From NCBI GenBank assembly GCA_024680555.1, contig JAILCC010000021.1, positions 1-58,592 of the forward strand: DNA of 58,592 bases, written 5' to 3'. Both the position numbers and the translations under genes were made by a program. Below, in pieces: positions 44,137-52,548 of this stretch; positions within the stretch are counted from its first letter, which is position 1, and every line of letters starts with the position of its first letter. The notes beneath the pieces are model-generated. The model was not told the origin of the DNA, made no database searches, and saw only the letters and a list, made by a program, of their open reading frames with translations. The stretch is from a bacterium (GTDB lineage: Bacteria > Cyanobacteriota > Vampirovibrionia > Gastranaerophilales > JAILCC01).

Positions 44137-45999
44137 ATGGCAAAATCTATTGTAGTATCTGAACGTGATAATATTGCGGCAGTTATGGAAAATGACAAAG
44201 TTACGGAGTTTTTTGTTACAAGAGGTGACATTTTATTAAATGATGTGTATCTTGCTACCGTAGAAAATATTCTCCCCAGTATTGAAGCTGCTTTTGTAAA
44301 TGTCGGCAGCGACAAAATGGGCTTTTTGCACGCATCGGATGTTATAGGAAAAGGAACTCTTGAAGAAAAATTAAAACCCGGACAAAAAATTCTTGTTCAA
44401 GTTATCAAAGAACCTACAGGACACAAAGGACCGAGAGTTACCATGTCAATTTCTCTTCCTGGAAGATTTCTTGTCTTAATGCCTGATGAAAAAGGTATTA
44501 ACGTAAGTAAAAAAATTGAATCATCCAAAGAACGTTCACGTCTGAAATCTATTGTAAGTCTTTTAAAACCTGCAGGTGTTGGCGTTATTATAAGAACAGA
44601 AGCTGAAGGGCAAACAGACAGTGAAATACAAGAAGATATGGAAGCGCTTCTTGAAAAGTGGAATGACATTGTTAATGCGGTTGATACGCATAACCCTCCT
44701 GCGTTGGTGGCTCGTGACCAAGACCTTTTGTACCGTGTAATCAGAGAAGCAGCTACCGAAGATACCGATGAAATTATTGTTGATACTTCTTTTGCTATGC
44801 ACAGAGCAAATCAGCTTCTCCAAAGTTGGAATATGAACCATAATATCAACGTTTCCGTTCACAAAGGCATGGACAATGTTCTTGTTCATAAAGGAATTGA
44901 CAAAGAAATCAAAAATGCTTTGCAAATAAAAGTAATGCTTCCTTGCGGCGGGTATCTTTTTATTCAGCAGACAGAAGCACTAACCGTTGTTGACGTTAAC
45001 AGCGGAAGATTTACAAGCGGTTCTTCTCAGGCTGAAACAATCCGCAAGACAAATATTGAAGCGATTGACGAAATTGCAAGACAATTAAGACTCAGAAATA
45101 TCGGCGGTATGATTATTATTGACTTTATTGATATGGATAATCGTGCCGACAAACTTGCTATATTAGAACATTTTGAAGCGGCACTTGAACCCGACAAAGC
45201 CTGCCCTCAGATTGGGCAAATATCTGACCTTGGACTTGTGGAATTAACAAGACACAGACAAGGACAAAGCTTGCAGGAAATCTTTACGAAAAAATGTCCG
45301 TCATGCGGCGGTACAGGCTACGTTTTAGATGCGTTTAATTTTGCGGCAGCTCCCAATGAAAGCGAATACAAGGCAAAAGGTGCAAAAATAAAACTTACTC
45401 CGATAAAACCGCAAAATAGTAAACAACCCAAACCTCAGCCTGCACAACCGGAAAATAATGTTCAACAGCCTCAATCCGAGCAGCCACAAGAAAAGAAGAT
45501 ACAAACTTCTCCGTCATTGAACGCAGCTGCGCAAAATCAAAAACAAAAAGAAAATCGTGAGCAATACAGAAAATTTATATTCAATAATGAAATTATGAAA
45601 AACTTCATAAAAGAAAGCGGCAAAGCGGTTTTTGATTTGGCAAAAGTCGTTCGCAGCGCACGTATTCCGATAAATACCATAAATAACCGATTCCCTCGTT
45701 GGCTTACTCGTGATACATTTATGATGTTAGCGGAAATCGAAAATGCAGAGGCGGCAGCTTTTGCAAAACCGGTTGAACTTAAACCGGAAGCGGTTGAAGC
45801 CAAAGTTGTTCAAGAGGTTCAACCGGCGGAAGAAAAACCTGAAAAACCCGTTAAAAAATCAACCAGAGGCAGAAAGCCCGCAGTTAAAAAACTTGCCGAA
45901 AAGCCGAAAAAGGAAGAGGCTCCTGCCGAAGAAAAACCTGAAAAACCAAAAAGAAAACCTGCAACCAGAGGAAGAAAACCTAAAAAAACAGAGGAGTAG
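44137..45999 (+). CDS. rng: Ribonuclease E/G
   Basis: A 620-residue RNase E/G that cuts single-stranded AU-rich RNA. The S1 domain is residues about 35-120 (VYLATVENILPSIEAAFVNVG), the 5' sensor about 120-215, and the DNase I-like catalytic core has VVDVNSG (first metal-binding Asp) and IIIDFIDM (second), followed by the CPSCGG zinc-link motif near residue 388. The C-terminal tail (about 410-620) is long, charged and disordered, with a conserved-looking segment near residues 470-540 and repeated EKPEKP and TRGRKP stretches at the end. The tail may bind partner RNA-degradation proteins. The gene is followed after 6 bases by a small membrane protein gene, very likely in one transcript. Confidence 0.93.
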   Translation: MAKSIVVSERDNIAAVMENDKVTEFFVTRGDILLNDVYLATVENILPSIEAAFVNVGSDKMGFLHASDVIGKGTLEEKLKPGQKILVQVIKEPTGHKGPRVTMSISLPGRFLVLMPDEKGINVSKKIESSKERSRLKSIVSLLKPAGVGVIIRTEAEGQTDSEIQEDMEALLEKWNDIVNAVDTHNPPALVARDQDLLYRVIREAATEDTDEIIVDTSFAMHRANQLLQSWNMNHNINVSVHKGMDNVLVHKGIDKEIKNALQIKVMLPCGGYLFIQQTEALTVVDVNSGRFTSGSSQAETIRKTNIEAIDEIARQLRLRNIGGMIIIDFIDMDNRADKLAILEHFEAALEPDKACPQIGQISDLGLVELTRHRQGQSLQEIFTKKCPSCGGTGYVLDAFNFAAAPNESEYKAKGAKIKLTPIKPQNSKQPKPQPAQPENNVQQPQSEQPQEKKIQTSPSLNAAAQNQKQKENREQYRKFIFNNEIMKNFIKESGKAVFDLAKVVRSARIPINTINNRFPRWLTRDTFMMLAEIENAEAAAFAKPVELKPEAVEAKVVQEVQPAEEKPEKPVKKSTRGRKPAVKKLAEKPKKEEAPAEEKPEKPKRKPATRGRKPKKTEE

Positions 46000-46005
46000 T
46001 CTGAA

Positions 46006-46401
46006 ATGAAAAAACTATTATCGTTGCTTTTATCTATTTTTTGTATTTTTTCATTTAACACGTGTTTTAAAATAAACTATGTGGCCGCTGCTCCCGAGCC
46101 AACACAACAAGAGTTGCCGGAACTTCCGATGGATGGTCAGGTTGATGATGATGTATTGCGTGAACCGATTTTTAATCCTGAAAAAAAGAAAAAAGAACCC
46201 AATAAAATCGGTTTGAAAATGAAAAGTATATTAGTACAGTTATTATGCGGAATAGCGCTCGTAGTGGTTATTGTCTTTTGCGGTTCTTTTGTTTGGTTTG
46301 CTAATCTTCAACGCAGAGGAAACGAAAGAAGAAAAAAACAAAGTGCTAACACAAATGTAATTGATGCAGTGGATAACTTTGCAAGACGCAGAATAAAATA
46401 G
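46006..46401 (+). CDS. Small membrane protein with signal peptide, unknown
   Basis: A 131-residue protein. The N-terminus has a signal-peptide-like segment (MKKLLSLLLSIFCIFSFN), and the mature part starts with acidic, Pro-rich sequence (PEPTQQELPELP). A second membrane helix lies at about residues 75-100 (LVQLLCGIALVVVIVFCG), followed by a basic cytoplasmic tail. The gene starts 6 bases after the RNase E/G stop, so it is probably co-transcribed; a link between RNase E and the membrane is conceivable but not shown. Confidence 0.75.
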   Translation: MKKLLSLLLSIFCIFSFNTCFKINYVAAAPEPTQQELPELPMDGQVDDDVLREPIFNPEKKKKEPNKIGLKMKSILVQLLCGIALVVVIVFCGSFVWFANLQRRGNERRKKQSANTNVIDAVDNFARRRIK

Positions 46402-46481
46402 TGCTACCGCACGGCATAGGCTACCAACCGTTGCAAAGGCTTTTCTGTTTTTTGCCCCTTGGGGTGCTACCGCACGGCATA
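46401..46481 (+). repeat. 18-bp direct repeat pair after the RNase E operon
   Basis: The 18-base sequence GTGCTACCGCACGGCATA occurs at 46401-46418 and again at 46464-46481, 63 bases apart. Between them is CCCCTTGGGG, a short hairpin just before the second copy. The first copy starts on the last base of the stop codon of the small membrane protein gene. It may be a REP-like element or a terminator-associated repeat; no gene is seen here. Confidence 0.75.
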
Positions 46482-46525
46482 ATTCACTTGATTTTTACTT
46501 TCTTTTTTTGTCTATACAGGCATGC

Positions 46526-46553
46526 TTGAAAACTTGAGTTTTTCTGCTAAAAT
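46526..46553 (+). promoter_or_regulatory. Likely promoter of secD-secF
   Basis: TTGAAA (46526-46531) and TAAAAT (46548-46553) are 16 bases apart, 35 bases before the secD start; the ribosome site is AGGGGAGAA. Confidence 0.5.
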
Positions 46554-46588
46554 AAAGTAAACCACGAATTAGTTTAGGGGAGAAAACC

Positions 46589-47896
46589 ATGGACAATAAG
46601 AAGAAAGTGCTGCTTTTTATCTTTTTAGTGATAATTGTTGCGGCATATTTTGTAATTACTTTACCGGCAAAGTTGGGACTTGACCTTGTCGGCGGTTCAA
46701 GACTTACTCTTGAAGCACAAACTACGGATACTATAGCAACTATTACTCCGGACATGATGGATAGTTTGAAATTCGCTATTGAAAAGCGTGTAAACTCTCT
46801 TGGTGTTTCGGAAGTTGTTGTTCAAAAAGCAGGTGAAAGAAGACTGATTATCGAAATTCCAGACGTATCAGATCCCGAACAGGCAAAAAAATACCTCGGT
46901 GATACTGCTGAGCTTGAATTTAAGGAACAAAAGAAACTTGATGACGGCACTATTGAGTGGGTTTCAACAGGTTTGACAGGTAAAGACCTCAAAAAATCAA
47001 GCGTTGTTACTGATGCTGCGGGACAATGGGTTGTCGGTCTTGAATTTAATAATAAGGGTGCTCAAAAGTTTGCCGATTTAACAAAAAGACTTGTTGGGCA
47101 GCCGATGGCAATATTTTTTAACGGTGAACTTCAATCTGCTCCAAACATCAAAGATGTTATTACCGGCGGCAGTGCAGTAATTTCAGGCGGAGATGAAGGC
47201 GGTTTTAAGTATGAAACCGCAAAAGAAATGGTTGACCTTTTGAACGCAGGTGCTCTTCCTGTTCCTGCAAAAATTATTGAAGAAAATGTCGTAGGACCTA
47301 CGCTCGGTGCTGATTCTATCGACAAAAGTAAAAAGGCTGCGTTTGTCGGTCTTGGACTCGTTGCAATATTTATGCTTATTTTATACAGAGTTCCCGGTCT
47401 GATTGCCAATATTGCTCTTGCGATATATGCGCTTATAGTTTTTGCGATATTTAAACGCATACCCGTAACACTTACCCTTGCAGGTATTGCAGGTTTTGTA
47501 TTGAGTATCGGTATGGCGGTTGACGCAAACATTTTGATTTTTGAAAGAACAAAAGAGGAACTTCGCTCGGGCAAACGTCTTTTGACTGCGGTAAAAACAG
47601 GCTTTGACAGAGCGTTTACAAGTATTTTTGACTCCAATATGACAACAATGATTACTTGTGCAATTCTTTATATGTACGGTACAAGCATTGTAAGAGGTTT
47701 TGCTCTTACATTGGCTATCGGTGTTGCTGTCAGTATGTTTACGGCAATTACTGTTTCAAGAAGCCTTATGGAAGTCTTTATCGGAGCAGACCACATGAAG
47801 CACCCAAGCTGGTTTGGCTTAAAGGCTGATGAAGTCAGTGCAAGTATTGTCGAGGAGCAATCCGCAGGCAAGGCTAAGTTGGGTGTGTTGGACTAA
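46589..47896 (+). CDS. secD: Protein translocase subunit SecD
   Basis: A 435-residue SecD, the proton-driven partner of the Sec channel that pulls proteins to the periplasmic side. It has one N-terminal membrane helix, GLDLVGGSRLTLEAQ (residues about 30-45), a periplasmic P1 region, and about five C-terminal helices including IAGFVLSIGMAVDANILIFERTKEEL, the RND-type segment with the conserved Asp. It is shorter than the 615 residues of E. coli SecD because the P1 head is small. SecF follows after 15 bases. Confidence 0.95.
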   Translation: MDNKKKVLLFIFLVIIVAAYFVITLPAKLGLDLVGGSRLTLEAQTTDTIATITPDMMDSLKFAIEKRVNSLGVSEVVVQKAGERRLIIEIPDVSDPEQAKKYLGDTAELEFKEQKKLDDGTIEWVSTGLTGKDLKKSSVVTDAAGQWVVGLEFNNKGAQKFADLTKRLVGQPMAIFFNGELQSAPNIKDVITGGSAVISGGDEGGFKYETAKEMVDLLNAGALPVPAKIIEENVVGPTLGADSIDKSKKAAFVGLGLVAIFMLILYRVPGLIANIALAIYALIVFAIFKRIPVTLTLAGIAGFVLSIGMAVDANILIFERTKEELRSGKRLLTAVKTGFDRAFTSIFDSNMTTMITCAILYMYGTSIVRGFALTLAIGVAVSMFTAITVSRSLMEVFIGADHMKHPSWFGLKADEVSASIVEEQSAGKAKLGVLD

Positions 47897-47911
47897 TTGG
47901 AGGGTAAAATA

Positions 47912-48988
47912 ATGGAAAATAAAAAAGGAATTCTTGATATAGTTAAATACAGATGGATATGGATTTGCTTTTCAGCAGTTTTATTGCTTCCCGGAATTGT
48001 TGCAATGGGATATTCAACCGTTGTAAATAAAACACCGTTATTGCTCGGTATAGATTTTACCGGCGGCACTATGCTTCAATACGGTTTTGACAGAGAAATA
48101 ACCAAAGAAGACGAGGGGAAAATCAGAACTATAGTTACAAATTTAGGTATCGACAACCCTGTTATTCAAACTTCCGCTCCTGTTGTTACAAAAGCCAAAG
48201 AAGAAGTAAAAGAAGATGCTGATGAAGTTTCGGAAAATGAAACAGGAAATGTTGAAACAAAGATTACCGAAACAGCTAAAGAAGAAGTTGAACAAGAAAC
48301 AACCCAATATGTCGTTTCAATAAAAACAAGATATCTTGAAACAACGGAAGATAAAAGTGAAGCGGGAGATATATACGAAGGCTTAAAGAAAGAATTTGGA
48401 GATGTTCAAATTCTTCAAGTTAACGCTATTGGACCTACTCTCGGTGCGGAACTTTTCAAAAATGCAATAATTACGTTGCTATTGGCTTTTGCAGGTATTA
48501 TTATTTACCTTACATTTAGATTTCAATTTGACTATTCTTTGTTTGCATTTTTGGCGTTGTTACACGATGCAATCTTTATATTGGGAACATTCTCTATATT
48601 CGGACTTTTGTATCATACGCAGGTAGATGCATTATTTATTACTGCGATATTGACCGTAATCGGTTTTTCTGTTCACGATACTATCGTTGTATACGACAGA
48701 ATCAGAGAAAACAACCGTTTCTTGGCAAAGAAAATGACTTTTGGTGAAATCGCAAATATCAGTGTTAACCAAACCTTGATGAGAAGTATTGCAACATCAG
48801 TAACAACACTGTTAACGCTGCTTGCGTTGTACTTCCTCGGTGGTGAAACAACAAAAGACTTTGTACTTGTAATGATTTTGGGTATCATAATCGGTACTTA
48901 TTCAAGTATATTCTTTGCAAGCACACTTCTTGTTATGTATAGAGAACACGTTGCAAAACAAAAAGCTTTGGCAAGACAAAGATACTAA
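47912..48988 (+). CDS. secF: Protein translocase subunit SecF with acidic insert
   Basis: A 358-residue SecF. It has the N-terminal membrane helix, LGIDFTGGTMLQYGF (residues about 39-53) and ATSVTTLLTLLALYFLGGETTKDFVLVMILG-type C-terminal helices with DTIVVYDRIRENNR. An unusual insert of about 45 acidic residues, rich in E, K, V and T (KAKEEVKEDADEV, TAKEEVEQETTQ), lies near residues 85-130 in the periplasmic head. The ATG at 47912 has TTGGAGGGT at the right distance; a TTG 5 codons up is less likely. It is followed by the cation efflux gene after 2 bases. Confidence 0.92.
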   Translation: MENKKGILDIVKYRWIWICFSAVLLLPGIVAMGYSTVVNKTPLLLGIDFTGGTMLQYGFDREITKEDEGKIRTIVTNLGIDNPVIQTSAPVVTKAKEEVKEDADEVSENETGNVETKITETAKEEVEQETTQYVVSIKTRYLETTEDKSEAGDIYEGLKKEFGDVQILQVNAIGPTLGAELFKNAIITLLLAFAGIIIYLTFRFQFDYSLFAFLALLHDAIFILGTFSIFGLLYHTQVDALFITAILTVIGFSVHDTIVVYDRIRENNRFLAKKMTFGEIANISVNQTLMRSIATSVTTLLTLLALYFLGGETTKDFVLVMILGIIIGTYSSIFFASTLLVMYREHVAKQKALARQRY

Positions 48989-48990
48989 TT

Positions 48991-49893
48991 ATGGATACAA
49001 CAAACGAAAAACAATTTGGGGCATTTTTATCAGTATGCTCAAATGCCCTTCTAATAACAATTAAGCTGACTGTCGGGTTTTTTACCGGCAGTTTAAGCAT
49101 TATATCGGAAGCCTTACACTCTCTTAGCGATATTGCGGCATCCTTCATTGCATTTGTTATGGTGAAAAAATCGTCCAAGCCTGCTGATGATGACCATCCT
49201 TTCGGACACGGAAAATACGAAGAGTTGTCAGGATTTTTGGAGGGCGGTTTGATTTTTGCCATAGCTTTATTTATTTTGTATAGTGCCGTGAAAAAATTTA
49301 TTCATCCGCAGCCGTTTGAATTTGAACCGTTGTGGGGCATAATTGTTATGGCGGTTTCGGTTATAGTAAATATTTTTGTAAGTACATATCTGTTTAAAAT
49401 CGGACAAAAAACAAATTCCATTGCAATAACTGCGGATGCTGAGCATTTAAAGACGGATGTACTTTCTTCTATGGCGGTACTGGTAGGGCTTTTGATGGTA
49501 AAAATTACGGGCTTGAGCGTTATTGATACCATTTTTGCTTTTCTTGTTGGTTTGATTATTGCCGTTACCGGTATAAAAGTTACGTTTAGTGCGGTTAAAG
49601 GGCTTTTGGATGAAGCTTTGCCCCAAGAAGATTTGGATATTATTAAAGGCATTTTGGATAATCATTTGAATAAAGATGTTGTGGATGTTAGGTTTTCCAA
49701 GACAAGAAAATCAGGCAGCGAAAAGCTTATAGAGTTGGTTATAACCGTTCATAAAAATATGACTGTAGGTATGGGGCACGAAATTTGCAACAAACTTGAA
49801 AAAGAGATAGAAGCAGCACTGAACGGAGCATCCGTTTTCATCCACATTGAACCTTGTGCGGATGAATGCACAGGCTGTAAGGACAAATATTAG
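48991..49893 (+). CDS. Cation diffusion facilitator (CDF) family efflux protein
   Basis: A 300-residue CDF transporter with about six helices. Metal-site motifs are ALHSLSDIAASF in helix 2, DDHPFGHGKYEELS in the loop, and AITADAEHLKTDVLSS in helix 5 (HxxxD). The C-terminal domain (about 205-285) is the cytoplasmic ferredoxin-like dimer domain, and the end CADECTGCKDKY carries three Cys that may bind metal. Zn, Fe, Mn or Co/Ni could be the ion. It follows secF by 2 bases and is probably in the same transcript, an unexpected partner for a Sec protein. Confidence 0.92.
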   Translation: MDTTNEKQFGAFLSVCSNALLITIKLTVGFFTGSLSIISEALHSLSDIAASFIAFVMVKKSSKPADDDHPFGHGKYEELSGFLEGGLIFAIALFILYSAVKKFIHPQPFEFEPLWGIIVMAVSVIVNIFVSTYLFKIGQKTNSIAITADAEHLKTDVLSSMAVLVGLLMVKITGLSVIDTIFAFLVGLIIAVTGIKVTFSAVKGLLDEALPQEDLDIIKGILDNHLNKDVVDVRFSKTRKSGSEKLIELVITVHKNMTVGMGHEICNKLEKEIEAALNGASVFIHIEPCADECTGCKDKY

Positions 49894-49922
49894 AAAAACA
49901 GTATCTCATAAAAGGAGAAGAT

Positions 49923-50699
49923 ATGATATAGAAGATTAAAGCAACCAATAATACATGTCAAAGGTTTAAAAACGAAACCCGAAACAAGTTAGGGCTGACG
50001 AGGGACGATAAACGCAAATTAGCATTTACCCTTGCTGAAACACTTATTACTTTACTGGTTATAGGTGTAGTGGCAGCATTGACTATACCTTCATTGATGC
50101 AGACATACAAAGAAAGACAGACTGTTACCCATCTGAAAAAATTTTATTCCACAATTTCCAATGCAGTAAAAAGAGCCGAAGCTGATGAAAATCCAATAGG
50201 GAATTGGGAATATTGTTCCGGCGAAGGTGTTAATTCCGATAAATTTTTAGCACAATTGATTAAATATTTGCAGGTTTCTAAAGTTTGTTGGAATGATGAT
50301 AATACGTGTTCAACGGATGAAGCATATATAACGCTTGACCAGTCGAGAACATGGAACGCAGGAAATCCTAACTGGGGAGGATACTCCCGAGCTATATTGT
50401 CAGATGGAAGTTTAATGTTTGTGTGTCCATCTTGCGGTGAAGATGATGACAGGTACGGAGAAGTAAATATTGATATAAATGGTGAAAAAGGACCGAACAG
50501 ACTGGGTGTGGACACTTTCCATTTTTATATCCTCAAAGACGGGGCAAAGGTTACTCCGAGTTATCATGGTGAAAATCTTGAGGAGTCTTGTAATTTAAAT
50601 TATTACGGCAATGGAGACAATGGCGACGGTTGTGCAATGTGGATAATAAAAAAAGGGAATATGAATTATTTGCACAAAACCGTTTCTTGGGATGATTAA
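49923..50699 (+). CDS. Type IV prepilin-like protein with in-frame amber codon at position 3
   Basis: The sequence has an excellent ribosome site (AAAGGAGAAG) and an ATG at 49923, but the third codon is TAG (49929-49931). After it the same frame runs on without a stop to 50699. It encodes KLAFTLAETLITLLVIGVV, the prepilin cleavage/methylation motif (FTLAE, with Glu at position 5 after the cut) and a single hydrophobic helix, then a pilin-like body with several cysteines (WEYCS, VCPSCGEDD, EESCN). No ATG, GTG or TTG lies between the TAG and the GTG at 50070, which is inside the helix. So as it stands the prepilin leader cannot be made from the ATG. TAG is used as a normal stop by many genes here. 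Possible explanations: a recent nonsense mutation, a sequencing error, a non-standard start (for example ATT at 49935), or suppression. Confidence 0.7.
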
Positions 50700-50781
50700 G
50701 TTTCAAAATATTCTCTCGTTGCAAAATAAATCATTTCATGTAAGATAAAAATTATAGAGAGTTTTTTTAGGAGATTATATT

Positions 50782-51030
50782 ATGGAATATCCTCAAGTTT
50801 TAGCAACAGTACCGAGAAGTGCAACGGAAGAAGTTCAAATTTCTATTAATGAATACCGAGGTAAAAAGTATCTCGATTTGAGAGTATATTATACTACCGA
50901 TGACGGTCTTAATTGGAGTCCTACCAAAAAAGGCGTTACTTTTTCACCCGACAGATTGGGCGAATTGAAAGATGCCGTAGAAAAAGCTATGGCAGAATTT
51001 GGTGTAACTGAAGAATCAACGGAAGAATAG
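50782..51030 (+). CDS. PC4/YdbC-like single-stranded nucleic-acid-binding protein
   Basis: An 82-residue protein with the PC4-type beta-sheet fold: the strand KYLDLRVYYTTDDG (about residues 28-41) and the PTKKGVTFSPDRLGELKDAVEKA strand-helix pair (about 46-68). PC4-like proteins bind single-stranded DNA as dimers; bacterial YdbC-type members are similar and may act in transcription or repair. The C-terminus is acidic (ESTEE). It has its own terminator at 51055-51088 and a good ribosome site (AGGAGAT). Confidence 0.82.
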   Translation: MEYPQVLATVPRSATEEVQISINEYRGKKYLDLRVYYTTDDGLNWSPTKKGVTFSPDRLGELKDAVEKAMAEFGVTEESTEE

Positions 51031-51054
51031 TTATTGTTTTAAAATATAAGTCCA

Positions 51055-51092
51055 CAAAAGAGTTGAAATTTTTGTTTTAACTCTTTTGTTTT
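51055..51092 (+). terminator. Terminator after the PC4-like gene
   Basis: CAAAAGAGTT (51055-51064) pairs with AACTCTTTTG (51079-51088) around an A/T loop, followed by T-rich sequence. Confidence 0.75.
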
Positions 51093-51190
51093 AAATTATC
51101 AAACTTAACAATTTTGGCTAAAATGCTCTTCTTGTTGTAAAATGTTCCTGTATATGATTAGTTACGGAAATAGAGAGAGATAATCAGACT

Positions 51191-52546
51191 ATGTTTTCTA
51201 TGCTTGCGTCAATTTGGGAAAAAATTAAAGACAGAGTTGTTTTACTTGTAATAATTGCGTTAACGTGGGTTGTTCTTGCGTTTATACACTTAATTATTCC
51301 GGTAGAAAAATTATTTGTTGTTATGGGACTCATGGCGATTTATACCTTGATTTTGACGGCATCATTTACCCACCAATCCCGCAGACTTAAAAAACGTCCG
51401 GAACGTCTTAATATGAAATATGAGCCAAGCGTTTGTATTATGATTCCTGCGCATAATGAAGAAACGGTTATCGCTTCAACCATAGAAAATATTATGTCTC
51501 TCGACTATGAGAACTATGAAGTTTTTGTTATTGATGACAGAAGTGCTGACAATACGGCGCTTGTTCTTCAAAATCTTGAGCAAAAGTACAACGGAAAACT
51601 CAGAATTTTGATACGGGAACAGGATGCCATTCCCGGCAAATCCGCAGTTTTAAATGATGCGTTTGCTTTAACGGATAAAGAAGTTATATGTGTTTTTGAT
51701 GCGGATGCAAGAATTAAAAGGGATTTTCTAAAAACAATTCTTCCTTATCTTGCCCCTGAAGAAATCGGTGCCGTACAGGCGAGAAAAATAATTTCAAACA
51801 GATACGAAAATCTTCTTACAAGATGCCAAAACAACGAATATACACTGGATTGCCACTACCAACTCAGCCGTGACAGTATAAATGGTGCGGTTGAACTCAG
51901 AGGCAACGGTTTTGTCGTCAAAAGAACCGCTCTTGAGGAAGTAGGCGGATGGAACAACAATACAATTACCGATGACCTTGATTTGTCTACAAAACTGCAC
52001 CTGAAAGCTTGGGGCATAAGATATTGCCCCATTGCCGAAGTTTATGAAGAAGGAATAACAAGTTTTATTCCGTTGCTAAGGCAGCGCCGCCGTTGGGTAG
52101 AAGGCAGTATAAGAAGATATTTGGACTATTTCTTCCAAATTGTAACGTCTGATATTATAAGCTTGCGTGCAAGTTTTGATATGATGTCATATTTACTTGA
52201 ATTTATTATGCCTGTTTTGTTGCTTTCGCAATTGATTATTCAAACTTTTTGTTATGTGAAAGGTTATGAAAATCAGCTTTTGGGTACTGTTGCGGTTGCT
52301 TTTGCGTTAGGAACATTCTTCTTTTGCGGGTTATTGTTTTCTCTCAGAAGATACGACAAACTTTCGGTGTTCCAAACCCTCAAACAGTCTTTAGAAACAA
52401 GTATTTATATGGTGCTTTTGTGGGTGCCTCTGGTTTGGTTTATTGTTCTTAAAATCTTTTTCTTCAAACGTGATATGAGATGGGGAAAAACATCCCATGG
52501 TTTGATGGAAAAACCCGCAAAAAAAGAAACAACAAATGTGGGTTAA
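51191..52546 (+). CDS. Membrane glycosyltransferase, processive GT2
   Basis: A 451-residue membrane-bound GT2 enzyme. Two N-terminal helices (about residues 15-60) precede the catalytic domain: CIMIPAHNEETVIA, VFVIDDRSADNT, VFDADARIK (metal-binding DxD), TDDLDLSTKL (acid-base) and QRRRWVEGS, the QxxRW motif of processive synthases. Two or three helices follow. Members with this layout make cellulose, poly-N-acetylglucosamine, hyaluronan or related exopolysaccharide; the donor sugar is unknown. It is the first gene of a pair with murQ, 2 bases apart, which may point to an amino-sugar product. Confidence 0.9.
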   Translation: MFSMLASIWEKIKDRVVLLVIIALTWVVLAFIHLIIPVEKLFVVMGLMAIYTLILTASFTHQSRRLKKRPERLNMKYEPSVCIMIPAHNEETVIASTIENIMSLDYENYEVFVIDDRSADNTALVLQNLEQKYNGKLRILIREQDAIPGKSAVLNDAFALTDKEVICVFDADARIKRDFLKTILPYLAPEEIGAVQARKIISNRYENLLTRCQNNEYTLDCHYQLSRDSINGAVELRGNGFVVKRTALEEVGGWNNNTITDDLDLSTKLHLKAWGIRYCPIAEVYEEGITSFIPLLRQRRRWVEGSIRRYLDYFFQIVTSDIISLRASFDMMSYLLEFIMPVLLLSQLIIQTFCYVKGYENQLLGTVAVAFALGTFFFCGLLFSLRRYDKLSVFQTLKQSLETSIYMVLLWVPLVWFIVLKIFFFKRDMRWGKTSHGLMEKPAKKETTNVG

Positions 52547-52548
52547 TT

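Noticed and set aside
49923..50699. Genome-wide reassignment of TAG to an amino acid, to explain the amber codon
   Set aside because: TAG ends many intact genes in the window (for example mlaE, lpxK, the RNase E gene, trmL and the CDF gene) at the expected family length.
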